Assembly: GCA_029255685.2 (NCBI GenBank)
Contig: CM055313.2
Location: forward strand, 22,297,079-22,361,078
Direction: 5' to 3'
DNA: 64,000 nucleotides
Source of the DNA: Silene conica
Lineage: Eukaryota > Streptophyta > Magnoliopsida > Caryophyllales > Caryophyllaceae
In this document: positions 43,065 to 53,044 of the stretch, in pieces
Layout: every line of letters begins with the position of its first letter
Numbering within the stretch: position 1 is the stretch's first letter
Translations under genes and position numbers: made by a program
The notes under the pieces: model-generated
Database searches by the model: none
Seen by the model: only the letters and a program-made list of their open reading frames with translations
What the model was told of the DNA's origin: nothing

Positions 43065-44498
43065 ATGCCCTTCGGGTTATGCAATGCTCCGGGTACTTTC
43101 CAACGTTGCATGATGAGTCTATTCTCGGACCTTGTAGAGAGAGTCTTAGAGGTCTTCATGGACGATTTCACCGTCCATGGAGACCAATTTGACGCATGTT
43201 TGGACCACCTCGCTATGGTCCTAACACGATGCACGGAGTCACACTTGGTGTTGAACTCCGAGAAATGTCACTTTATGGTAAAAAGCGGCATCGTGTTAGG
43301 ACACATAGTGTCTAAAAGAGGGATTGAGGTGGATGTGGCAAAGGTGGAAGTAATAAAAACCTTGCCATATCCCACTAATACTCGAGACGTGAGGTCGTTT
43401 TTGGGACATGCGGGTTTTTACCGGAGGTTTATAAAAGATTTTTCGAAAATCGCTTACCCCTTGTGCAAGCTCTTGCACAAGGATGTGGAGTTTGTGTTTA
43501 ATGATGTTTGTAGGTTGGCCTTTGACACCTTGAAGGAGAGGTTGTTGACGGCACCTATTATCCAATCTCCACGATGGGACCTTCCCTTTGAGATTATGAC
43601 GGACGCTAGCGATTACACTCTTGGCGCGATTCTAGGCCAACGAGACGGAAAGGTGGCACATGTGATCCAATATGCCTCATCACTTTTGAATGATGCTCAA
43701 AGGAACTACACCACCACGGAGAAGGATTTCTTGGCGGTGGTGTATGCGATAGAAAAATTCCGATCATATCTTTTGGGGGCAAAGGTAGTCATTTTCACCG
43801 ATCATAAGGCCATTAGACAACTTGTTGATAAGAAGGATACCAAGGCGAGGTTGATGAGATGGGTTCTTTTATTGAGTGAATTTGATATCGAGATCAAAGA
43901 CAAGGAGGGAAGTGCAAATGTGGTGGCCGACCACTTGAGTCGGCTCCACATAAATGAAGATGTGGCTAGAAAGATGGGAGTAGTCGATGGGAGTTTACCA
44001 CACGAATCGCTCTATGGGTTGCGAGTGATTGAGCCTTGGTATGCAAACCTTGTGAATTATATTGCGACCAAGAGGTTCCCTACCACCCTATCTTCGAGTC
44101 AACGGGACAAGATTAAGAAGAATGCTCGTTACTATATTTGGGATGACCCGTATCTATGGAAAATTTGTCAAGACCAAATGATTAGGAGGTGTGTGCCGGA
44201 TGTTGAAGTACCTTCAATCCTTAAGCATTGCCACGAATATGCGTGTGGCGGACATTTTGGGCCTCAGAGAACCGCTAGGAAGGTGTTGGAGTGCGGATTC
44301 TATTGGCCAAGCTTGTTTCGGGACACCAATGCATTTGTGAAGAGCTGTGATCGTTGTCAACGTTGTGGAAACATATCAAGAAGACAAGAAATGCCTCAAC
44401 AACCCATGCTTTTTCTTGAGATATTTGATGTATGGGGATCGACTTCATGGGGCCGTTCACCAATTCAAGCGGCAACCTCTATATTCTACTTGCCGTAG
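43065..44498 (+). pseudogene. pol: Athila pol part 2: reverse transcriptase, RNase H, integrase zinc domain
   Basis: It continues in the same register after the stop. It has MPFGLCNAPGTF, the catalytic FMDD (EVFMDDFTVHG), the SFLGHAGFYRRFIKDFS thumb region, RNase H (TDASDYTLGAILGQ, TTTEKDFLAVVYA, VVADHLSR) and the integrase HHCC zinc domain (HEYACGGHFG through CDRCQRCG). The frame is lost near 44435, where one G is missing from a run. The final residues after EIFDVWG are therefore noise. Confidence 0.9.
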
Positions 44499-45331
44499 AT
44501 TATGTTTCCAAATGGGTTGAGGCAATCCCCACACGGAATGATGATGGGAAAACCGTGAGTTCCTTCGTGCAAGACAATATCTTCTCTCGGTTTGGCTTTC
44601 CTAGATGCATCATAAGTGATAGGGGAACCCACTTTTGCAACAAATTAGTGGGCTCCCTCTTGAAGAAGTATGGAGTGATCCATAAGATTTCCACGGCCTA
44701 TCACCCGCAAACCAATGGCCAAGCGGAAGTGTCAAACCGAGAAATTAAGAGCATTTTGGAGAAGACGGTCAACCCCGACCGGAAAGATTGGAGCAAGAGA
44801 CTCAATGATGCTTTGTGGGCCTATAGGACGGCTTACAAGACTCCCATCGGCATGTCTCCCTATAGGCTCATCTATGGGAAAAGTTGTCATCTCCCGGTGG
44901 AGATTGAGCACAAAGCTTATTGGGCAATTAAAGCATTCAACCAAAGTTATGATGAGTCGGGGCTACACCGAAAACTTCAAATTCAAGAATTGGAGGAACT
45001 ACGAAGTGATGCTTTTGATAATGCCGAAATCTACAAAGAAAAGACAAAGAGATGGCATGATCAAATGATCACTCGTCGGGTTTTCAAGGAAGGAGAGGAG
45101 GTGCTAGTCTTCCAAAGCCGTTTCAAGAATTTCCCCGGAAAGCTAAGGTCTAGGTGGTATGGGCCTTTCACAATTCGAAAGGTACTACCTCATGGAGCCA
45201 TTGAGGTGGAAGACCAAAAGACCGGGAAAGTGATTAAAGTGAATGGGCAAAGGTTGAAACATTACCTTACAAACATGGAATTGCATGGAGAAGGGGAGAT
45301 CCAACTCGAGGACCCCGTTTATCGAGAATGA
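44432..45331 (+). pseudogene. pol: Athila pol part 3: integrase core and C-terminal domain
   Basis: This 299-codon frame holds the integrase catalytic residues: Asp in GIDFMGPF, Asp in [10 protein letters not shown] and Glu in [13 protein letters not shown]. The GPY-type C-terminal segment follows ([19 protein letters not shown]). All three catalytic residues are intact. It is out of register with part 2 by one base. It ends with a normal stop at 45329-45331. Confidence 0.9.
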
Positions 45332-46418
45332 GAAGGCAAAGAGGTGGTCGAGCCATCGACAATAAATAACGGCAAAAGTTTGTACATATTCTATCCTTTT
45401 TTTTTCAAGCTTTAGTTTCATGCATTTCCCCGTTTTAAGCATTTTGTTTTGTGGTGTCGTTTCTTTAACAAACAACTTGGAGTTACTAATACGTGTTTTA
45501 AGATGTTTTAGACTTGTGAGAGGTGTGCAGAGGAGTGTGACGGATGTTGATGTCAAGGAGGCAAAGGAAGTGAGCCCGTGTTTTGGAGTGGGAGTCTTGG
45601 CCATGGGATAGATTTGAAAATTTCAAAGAACAGCCAGGGGCGCAGGCTGCCAGCTACAACGCAGCCTGCGGTGCAGGGGGTCTTGCGAAGAAGAAAAACC
45701 ATCAAAAATCAGTAAAAAACCGCAGCCTGCGTGATTTTACGCAGCCTGCGGTACTGGACGCAGGCCTGCGGTATTTTACGCAGCCTGCGGTTGCGTCGGG
45801 TTTTTGAAGTTTTTCTCTTCTTATCTCGTGTCCCCAACCTATCCCCATTATCTAAATTTTCAGATTTTTTTTTTCCAAAACCTCAATCCTCTTTCAAAAC
45901 CTCCACCAACATCTTCATCCTCTTCAATACTCCATCACCCTAACTCAAGTTTTCAATAATCAATCACCATCACCAATTCCTAGCACTTTTACACCAACAA
46001 ACTAACCACTCACACCATCAAACCCAAGAATCAAAGCCTCACCAAGACCTAGATTTTTTTCCTTCAATCTCAACGGATTCAAGGCTCAATCGGGTTCTAG
46101 CAAGGATTTATCCACTACTTTCACTACTTTGGTGCTAATTAGGGAAGGTATAACATTCTTACACCCTCTTAATAATTTCCATTCAAAGTTAGTCTAGAAA
46201 TCAATTTTAGGATTGATTTTTGGTTTTTATTTGTTGTTTGATTCTCTTGTTGTGTGGTAAAACATATTTTCTGGGTGAGAATTTGGAAGCAATCAACAAA
46301 CACCTTCCCAAACCTTTCTTAACATCCTTGCATACCAAGTGTTTGTTGATTTGCCTCTTAGAGTGAAAAATCGTTTTGAGTGGTAATCTTTTAAAGTGTA
46401 AAAGTTCTCCTTTCACAA
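45332..46418 (+). other. Athila spacer between pol and the third ORF
   Basis: About 1.1 kb without a credible frame. It contains a second cluster of GCAGCCTGCG words (about 45640-45792), then a CT/A-rich stretch that resembles a leader. The third ORF may be expressed from a spliced or internal RNA, which cannot be judged here. Confidence 0.6.
45640..45792. repeat. GCAGCCTGCG word cluster between Athila pol and ORF 3
   Basis: About six forms, mostly ACGCAGCCTGCGGT, including one (GCAGGCTGC) in inverted orientation. Confidence 0.8.
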
Positions 46419-48194
46419 ATGGCCCCCAAGTTGTCAAAATTGTTCCGAGGAAAGGGAAAAAAAAGAGCCGCGGTGGAGGAACCCGTGGAGGAGGAGGAGG
46501 TGGTGTTTGCGGGTCATGAGGGCTTGAATGCGGCAGCCCTTAGGATTTGGAACAAATTTTTTGCACCAAAACCTCAACATGTGGTATCCACTAAGTTCTT
46601 TTGTCCAACTACCTTGAGAGAGCTAGGCCTTTTTGATATCACTCATCAACTCCTTTCAAAGGTAGGGCTCGAAGCCTACCTCGACAATGATGCTTGGGAC
46701 ACCACCTACCGGTCCTACACTTATGAGTTTCTCTCGACCCTTACTGAGCTTGATGTTGCGGAGGGTGAAGACAATAAGTTTCGTTTCCGTTTAAGTGGTT
46801 CTTGGCACGAGTGCACTCTTTCAGAAATCCGGGAAATCCTCAAAATAACCAAACCACCCTCTTTTATTCCTTCCAATAGGCGAATCCCCGATGACCTTTG
46901 GTTAGGACTAACCGGAGGTTCCTACACCACCAAAGATGATAAGATATCCTCCATCACCAACCCCCCTCTTCGCATCATAGCACGTTTTCTTGCTAGCCTT
47001 TTCTTTGCGGTGGGGGAGCCTACCAAGATAAACGACAAGATCAAAATTTGCTTATGGAGTATGCTTCCGGAGGGGAGCGGAGTCCCGGATTGGGCAAAGA
47101 TGTTCTTGGATGCTTGTCTAAAGCATAAATTGAAAAGCTCGGGTGGGAACATTCATAACGGAGGCCTTGTCACCTTCCTTGTCCGGCACTTTGAGGGTCA
47201 AATTCCCGCCAATCAATCTATAAATGAAGCCAAGGGAATTTGCTACTACAATGGGCATGCACTTCAAGAGTGCAACATGTTCCGAATTACTTGTGTTTCA
47301 CCATTAGAGGGTTTTTGGCTTTGCAAGGACGGATTACCCTTTCTCCGTCTTCCGTCGGCGAACCCTATTCCAAGTGGGATCCGGGCTCGCGATTTCTTGT
47401 GCTCAATTGACCCCACCCTTCAAGCCGAGCAAAGAGGGACCCAAAGAGAAGGAAGGAGATCTAGTGTCTCTCGGGAGGAGTTTAGGAGGGAGAGGAATGA
47501 GGAAGAAATAGATGCTATACAAATTGAGGATTCTCCCATTCGGAGTCCGGGTGGGTACTCTCACATGCATGACACGGAGATGCCGGATGTCGGAGGGTCT
47601 ACAAACCCACCTTTGGCACCTTGGCAACAACAAATGTTGAACCACTTTGAGAGTACCCGGCAAGCTCTTCAAGGCATTAGCGGCAAAGTTGAGAGCTCCT
47701 ACACTTGGCAACAACAACAAGAGCCAAGGTTGAGTGAGTTGGACAAATGGAGGATTACCTCCATTGAGCATGAAAGGGCCGTAAAAGAGGCCGAGGAAGA
47801 GCAAAACCGGATGATTTCGGAGATGAGCCGGCGTCAACAAGAATCCATGGCTTGGCAACAAGAGCAAGATAGGCGTTGGAGGGAGCAACAAAGGATGTGG
47901 GAGGAACAAAACTCTTGGAGATCGGAAGCCACCTCCCATTTCGGAATGCAAAATGAGAGGTATAACCAATACCTTGATGATTCCTATGAGGATGCCCAAA
48001 CCCAAGAGGACACTCTTGGGCTTGTGCAAGGGCTTTTTGGCATGACACTTTACCCCAACGATCCAACCTACCAACCTCATCTTACCCAAGATCAACTCAA
48101 CCAAAGCATGGGCCGGGCGAGACAAGTGAGAGAGCGCCGGGGTGAAAGGCGGGGGAGAAAGAGCACAAGTAGCTCCCAACCTCCCGATTTGTGA
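46419..48194 (+). CDS. Athila third ORF, ATHILA ORF-1 / plant transposon protein-like, 591 aa
   Basis: An intact frame with a good ATG (aaATGGCCCCC). Residues about 30-320 form a globular region resembling the domain known from ATHILA ORF-1 type proteins (FLSTLTELDV, FRLSGSWHECTLSEIREIL, EGFWLCKDGLPFLRLPS). The C-terminal third is polar, Gln/Glu/Arg-rich with likely coiled coil (ERAVKEAEEEQNRMISEMSRR), and ends in a basic tail (RRGERRGRKS). Its position after integrase is where Athila elements can carry an env-like gene, but I see no signal peptide or convincing membrane segment. Function is unknown. It is the only complete Athila gene in this copy besides gag. Confidence 0.75.
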   Translation: MAPKLSKLFRGKGKKRAAVEEPVEEEEVVFAGHEGLNAAALRIWNKFFAPKPQHVVSTKFFCPTTLRELGLFDITHQLLSKVGLEAYLDNDAWDTTYRSYTYEFLSTLTELDVAEGEDNKFRFRLSGSWHECTLSEIREILKITKPPSFIPSNRRIPDDLWLGLTGGSYTTKDDKISSITNPPLRIIARFLASLFFAVGEPTKINDKIKICLWSMLPEGSGVPDWAKMFLDACLKHKLKSSGGNIHNGGLVTFLVRHFEGQIPANQSINEAKGICYYNGHALQECNMFRITCVSPLEGFWLCKDGLPFLRLPSANPIPSGIRARDFLCSIDPTLQAEQRGTQREGRRSSVSREEFRRERNEEEIDAIQIEDSPIRSPGGYSHMHDTEMPDVGGSTNPPLAPWQQQMLNHFESTRQALQGISGKVESSYTWQQQQEPRLSELDKWRITSIEHERAVKEAEEEQNRMISEMSRRQQESMAWQQEQDRRWREQQRMWEEQNSWRSEATSHFGMQNERYNQYLDDSYEDAQTQEDTLGLVQGLFGMTLYPNDPTYQPHLTQDQLNQSMGRARQVRERRGERRGRKSTSSSQPPDL

Positions 48195-48367
48195 AAGAAA
48201 GAAGTTGGCACCTTCACACATTGAGGACAATGTTTGACTCAAGTGTGGGGGGGATGGTTTACATGTGTGAAGAATTTAGAATTTCAAGTTTGTTTTTATG
48301 TTATGTTCCCTTTTTATTCATGTAGTATTTTCTTTCATCTTACAAAAAAAAAAAAAAAAAAAGAGAG

Positions 48368-48407
<40 letters not shown>

Positions 48408-48409
48408 GG

Positions 48410-48574
48410 CTAGGTGAAAACCCACAAGGGTGGGCGCCTAGGCAAAAATTGGGAGGGTGGCCGAGGACGGAATGAAAACCCGAAAGGGAGTTCCGGGCAA
48501 AAAGAAAAATCGAGTTGCGAGCCACCATGAGAGGAAAGGAAAAGCTAAGGTGAAAACCCAAAAGGGCACCTTAG
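48410..48574 (+). repeat. Three stem-loops with a shared core and different arms
   Basis: Unit 1 (48410-48441) has arms CTAGG/CCTAG, unit 2 (48468-48495) CGGAA/TTCCG, and unit 3 (48545-48574) CTAAGGTG/CACCTTAG. Each has the same core TGAAAACCC plus AAGGG, which pairs CCC with GGG, and each is followed by GGCAAAA. Arms differ in sequence but stay complementary. Confidence 0.75.
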
Positions 48575-49174
48575 GCAAAATGAGAGAAAAGAAAAAAAAA
48601 ATGGAAAAGGTCAAAACAAAAATGGAGGGATAAGAAGGGAGCGATAAGGAGGGTTTTGGAAGGAGGTTAGAAATAGGTTTAATTTCTTTTTGTTTCACAA
48701 TTTTTGTTTTTAAATCGGTGGTTTTCACTTGTGATACTTGGCTTGTCAATGTTTAGGTGTTTGGGGGCAACCAAGTATCATGGTTTACATCTTATGGAGC
48801 GATAAGGGGGTGTCATAAGTGGGAATTTTGTTGATCTTGATGGATGTTGAGGCCACCTCGCTATCACCTCGGGATGAGGTGAAGGTGGTCATTTCTTGAT
48901 AGGGAGTTATAAGAAGGGAGGAAGTGTCGGTTTCGGAGTTGGAGTCTTGTTGAGTCTTGTGTAGAGGGAGTTATAAGGAGGGCGTGCGAGGGAAGAGTGT
49001 TTGTTAAACTTTTGATGTCTAGTTCTTTTTGTTCTTTTTCTTTTTAATCGGTGTTCTTTCTTGTCGAGGGAGATATAAGAAGGGTGTAGTAAGGGAAGAG
49101 AGGTCAATGCACCACACTTTTTCGTGACTTTCGGAAAAGCTTGTCTCGGGTTTTGCTCGGGACTAGCAAAAGTT

Positions 49175-49186
49175 AAGTGTGGGGGT
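49175..49186 (+). other. Athila polypurine tract
   Basis: AAGTGTGGGGGT lies three bases before the 3' LTR. A near copy is found at 48241-48253. Confidence 0.75.
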
Positions 49187-49189
49187 ATT

Positions 49190-50677
49190 TGATAGTAGAT
49201 ATTTATGTCGGTCTTAGATTGTGATTTTATCACAATCTAGTCTTTTACTTCGGGTCGTTAGTATCGTTTTGTCAAGTATTTGATTTTTGGTCATGTTGTG
49301 GTTTTGTGGCATTTTTATCCTTAGTCCTTGTTAATCTTTATGTTCGAAATCAAGGGGATTCATTCATCGGTCCAAGGGTAGCACACGAATATCATCATCA
49401 TCCGATTTCTTGCTTGGAAGAGCTGAAGTTTTGATCAAAGAAAAGAAGAATTCCAGCCAGAACCGCAGCCTGCGAGAGGAGGAGCAGCCTGCGGTCACAG
49501 GCGCAGCCTGCGTCTGTTTTGGCAGCCTGCGCTGTTTTACGCAGGGCTGCGGTTTGTGACGCAGCCTGCAGTTTCGGCTGCCTTGTGGCGTTAATCTCAG
49601 CTTTTGGAAGAATCGTCCTAGGGTTTTGTGCACCCATATAAATACTCAAATTCTGAATGTTTTGAACCTACCATATCTTATCTTTAGAACAAGAATATTT
49701 ACTCTCAAATTAATTGTAATCTTTCCCTAATTTAAAGCTTGTAATCATGCAAATGAGAAGCTAATCTTCTCATTCTTGGTGTAATCCTAATCAAAGTATC
49801 CAACTTTGATATTGTAAGACACTTTCATCCCTCTAGTTTATCTAATGTTCTCTCTTTGTTTTAATGTTTTATTTTGAGTAATTAGTTGTTGGGTTTGATC
49901 ATCCTTGCTTCTAGTTGTTCAATCTTTGCATGTTCTAAGGAAATGGCTTAGTTTTTACTTAGGATTTGTAGTAGCAAACTCAAATTGTGTGGAATTGGTT
50001 TAAAGGAAATACCTTTTGAGTAGAGTTTACATGACTAATTCTACTAGCATGGTTTAATGTGTGTAGATTAGTTCCCTTGTTCATCCTTTGGCTTAATCTT
50101 TAATCGCTTGGTTTTAGTCCTCTTGTTACGGTTTAGTGGCTTAGGCTAGAATCGAAGGAACCCTATGTACGGTTTAGTCATGGGATTCGCTATCTTAGGA
50201 TGTTCTTAGTGGGTAGATAAATAGGAGGGGTGATAGAGTCGACTTTGTCTTTGTTGAGGTATTTTGAGAAGGTTACACCAAGATTTTCTCCCTTATTGAA
50301 TTTGTGCACATTTATTGTTTGTGTTATTGCCTAGCCCAAAATCATTCCTCATTTATTGCTCTTTTGTTGTCTTTGTGAATGCTTTTCCAATCATTTATCT
50401 TTGCATTTATGTTACCTCCTTGTTGTTCATTTAAGTTAATATCCATGGTTTGTTTATAAGTCATTTTATCTTTAATCTCTAATCATCACTAAGTTTTCAT
50501 CTAATCTTTGTTTAGTTGGGTGTAAGCAAGTTTTTAGTTATTTCCTTTCTCTTGGGTTCGACCCTTAACTTGCACTTTACTACTTTTTATTTCGAGTATA
50601 GTCGAGTCTAGTTTAGGTTTTATAAATTGTTTGGCGAGATAATTAGTGTAATAACGACCACTAGTTTTTTCGTATCA
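49190..50677 (+). repeat. Athila 3' LTR, uninterrupted
   Basis: This is 1488 bp, starting TGATAGTAG and ending CGTATCA. It keeps the TATA box CATATAAATA (about 49635-49644) that C3 broke in the other LTR. Transcription from here would read rightward into the hAT remnant and beyond, though that is only possible, not shown. Confidence 0.93.
49635..49644 (+). promoter_or_regulatory. Athila LTR TATA box
   Basis: CATATAAATA lies about 445 bp into the LTR, a good TATA box in the expected U3 position. In the 5' LTR the same site is split by C3. Confidence 0.6.
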
Positions 50678-50979
50678 GTCCACTAAATAATTAAAGTTGT
50701 ACGATAAAAATATAAAATATCCGCAATATTAAATTATTAGTGTGATTTGATATATGTTTCCAACTTCCGAATTTTTTTTAAAAAAAAAATCGGGACGGGT
50801 CGGGCCAAAAATCGGGCCTTTAGGTTGGCCCAAACCCGACCCTATATTCACATCGGGCTTCTTTTGGGAGGGGCACGGGCTTTTGGGCCAAAATATCAGG
50901 CCCAAACCCGAGAAAAAAAATCAGACCGGACCGGGTCGGGCCTTCGGGCCTGGGCCATCTGATCAGCTCTAATTTATAA

Positions 50980-51234
50980 TGTGAGTTATTGCAAGTTGAA
51001 ATATTATATTCATCAGTTTGGCATATGCATTATTATCGAATACCATTACCAACATCAATAAGTTTTTCAAAGATGGTATTGGTTTAGGTGGTATCTTTCA
51101 TAGTGTTGTTCATGTTTAACTTCCCTTCTTTTTTGCGTGTGTTTTAGATCTAGGACGGGTTTTAGTTGGTTGATTTGAATATTTACTGATTTAATTGCAT
51201 TTGTATTGTTATTGTATAATTAATGTGTACGGTG
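50980..51234. other. Unique sequence between the hAT nest and G2
   Basis: About 255 bp, the continuation of 28022-28262. No gene is recognised. Confidence 0.45.
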
Positions 51235-51239
51235 ATAGA

Positions 51240-51817
51240 TGTTTTGGTCAAAAATTACCAAGTTTGTTTATGTAAGGTTATAATGATCTTATGGCAAAGA
51301 TGTTCATTGATTGTGTTTGACAAATTACAAAGTAAAAGAAACAAAGGAAGAGATGTTATTATTCTTGTTCAAATGAGTGAGTGTTACAATGTTGCGTGGA
51401 TACTCTTGCTGAAATGCAAGAGATTTGCTATGTTGTATGGGTATTCCTGCTGGAATGCAGGGGGTTCTTCCTAAGTGGTCTATTTCTAGGTCAGATATTG
51501 GGTAGTTTTTACAATAAATGAGCTCTCCTATTTATAGTGTATGAAAATACAAGAATCCGTTGGACAAGGACTACTGGGCCAAGGCTAGCCGTTTTCTGCT
51601 GACAACACCTTCTCATCATCATTTGGACTGACTATTTGGGCCTAGTTAAGCAATTGGGCTACTTAACTTCTTCAGCACACTTCCTATTTGTGTTTCTTAA
51701 TGACAATGAGTGTGTGGCTGAGATTGTTTCTTGTCTTCAATCCGTGTGTCCCAAGATGCTCCAACGTCCTGCCGCCACGTGTCGTGGGCCAAATAATGCT
51801 AACTTTGGGGCCCAACA
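51240..51817 (-). repeat. 3' LTR of G2
   Basis: It starts TGTTGGGCCCC and ends ACCAAAACA in element sense. A TATA box CTATAAATAG is at 51537-51528. Just inside lies the polypurine word AATTGGGGGCTAA (about 51818-51830). Confidence 0.9.
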
Positions 51818-52112
51818 TTAGCCCCCAATTCTCGTGTAAGTTTGCTTGCGCGGGAATTTCAGTTAGACTCGTTTCCGCTTCGCTTCGATTTTTGCTACTG
51901 CTACTAACTGTTCACATTCGGCTCTTAATTATCTCCAACCACCTTACTTTAAATTTCCTCAATCCTTGATAATTTTCTCACAACTTCTCAAATCACTTTT
52001 CCAGAACACTCTTCATCTCTCCTCTCTTTCTTTCTGACTTCCCTTTGTTTGTTGCTCGTTTCATCAGGTACCATTTTTCGTCTTTCTTTCAGTTTTTCTT
52101 CCTTTGGTAGTT
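51818..52112 (+). other. Leader of the additional ORF
   Basis: C/T-rich sequence between the 3' LTR polypurine word and the ATG at 52113. On the plus strand it could be the 5' untranslated region and promoter of the additional ORF. No clear TATA box was found. Confidence 0.4.
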
Positions 52113-53044
52113 ATGGGTGACGATCTCTTCCCTTCCCAAGGTCTCCTTTCCCCTTTACATTCCTGCAATTCCATTTTTAAACCCTCTGACATAACTGCCA
52201 TTAGAGGGCAGTTTCATTTTGATGACGGAGTGAATATTCACGTTCCGACGGCCGGCCAGAAGGCTGACTTCTGCCGTCCCGAATGGACTTGCATGTACCT
52301 CTACCCTTTCTCGTTGGGTTTGAGGTTCCCTTTTCCAGACTTTGTGCAAGAGTTTCTTCATACCAACAAACTTCCCATGTGTCAAATCAACCCGTATGCT
52401 TGGCGCACTGTCCTGTCGTTAAGCAAGATAAACGAAAAATACGATATGGGAATTACAATGGGCGATTTTGCTCACCTTTTTGCCGTGCGGTCTTTGGGCC
52501 GTGGTCAGTTCACGATCCGGGCCCATAAGAGTGATGAACATTGCATAATCTTCCCCCCGAAACCCAAGGATGCTGATTGGTTTCGGAGTTTTATCTTCGT
52601 GGAAGTATCTACACTGCCCCGTCCTCATGATTACGTCTATACCCAGTGGAGGGCTGCCACAGGTACCTACTTTAGTTACCTTGTTGGTTCCTTTTGTTGC
52701 TCACCACCTTACTGCTCTTTTCCTCAGATTTGCCCAAGATACTTCCTGCTGCTGACGAGGAGGAGTCTATGTCAAAGCTGTTTGGTCTGGAACCAGCGTG
52801 TCGTTCCTTTAACTTTTTATTCGGTTACACTACTTTGGAGGAAGAAAGGGAGATGTCTACTGGTAACTTCTTCTTCAGCCTGTGTCTTGCTGAATTGATT
52901 TCTGTTTCTTTCCCTTTCTTACTCTGTCTACTGATTTTCAGTTTCTACCAGGCCTATGATGACCCTGGCCATGATGATGGCCCAAAGGAGGAAGAAGACT
53001 GTAGCGGGTGGACTAAGGGCTCCTTCCAAGAGGAAGGCAGAGGC

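Larger units (their letters stand above)
48195..49189 (+). other. Athila 3' untranslated region
   Basis: It starts with a first polypurine word (AAGTGTGGGGGGG at 48241-48253), then a long A-rich run (about 48343-48403). Three related hairpins follow (48410-48574), then repeated GGGAGTTATAAGAAGGG-type words (about 48902, 48965, 49068), and finally the polypurine tract at the LTR. Confidence 0.7.
28602..50677 (+). mobile_element. Athila-type Ty3/Gypsy retrotransposon, 12.7 kb without its insert
   Basis: The 1488-bp LTRs (28602-29054 plus 38429-39463; 49190-50677) differ at a single position by eye. The duplication GTCCA is perfect (28597-28601 and 50678-50682). In plus orientation come primer site, gag, protease, reverse transcriptase, RNase H, integrase, a separate downstream ORF, a structured 3' untranslated region and a polypurine tract. 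The primer site and gag type are those of Athila. The gag/pol register break, one stop and one frameshift disable it. C3 is inserted in the 5' LTR. Confidence 0.93.
28271..50971. mobile_element. Non-autonomous hAT element (about 620 bp of own sequence) hosting the Athila nest
   Basis: The left end GAGACCTGATCAG (28271) and right end CTGATCAGCTCTA (50971) are inverted repeats with two mismatches. They are flanked by a perfect 8-bp duplication ATTTATAA (28263-28270 and 50972-50979). The own sequence is 28271-28601 plus 50683-50971, with GGGCCGGGTTTGGGTCGGG-type words near both ends and an AT-rich centre. No transposase is encoded. The Athila element and C3 fill the middle. Confidence 0.85.

Noticed and set aside
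46419-48194. Envelope gene call for the third Athila ORF
   Set aside because: The position fits, but no signal peptide, membrane span or envelope motif is visible.
51688-51969. Hydrophobic frame over the end of the G2 3' LTR
   Set aside because: It spans the LTR boundary and the polypurine tract, and a similar frame appears in the other LTR with a different continuation. Not a gene.
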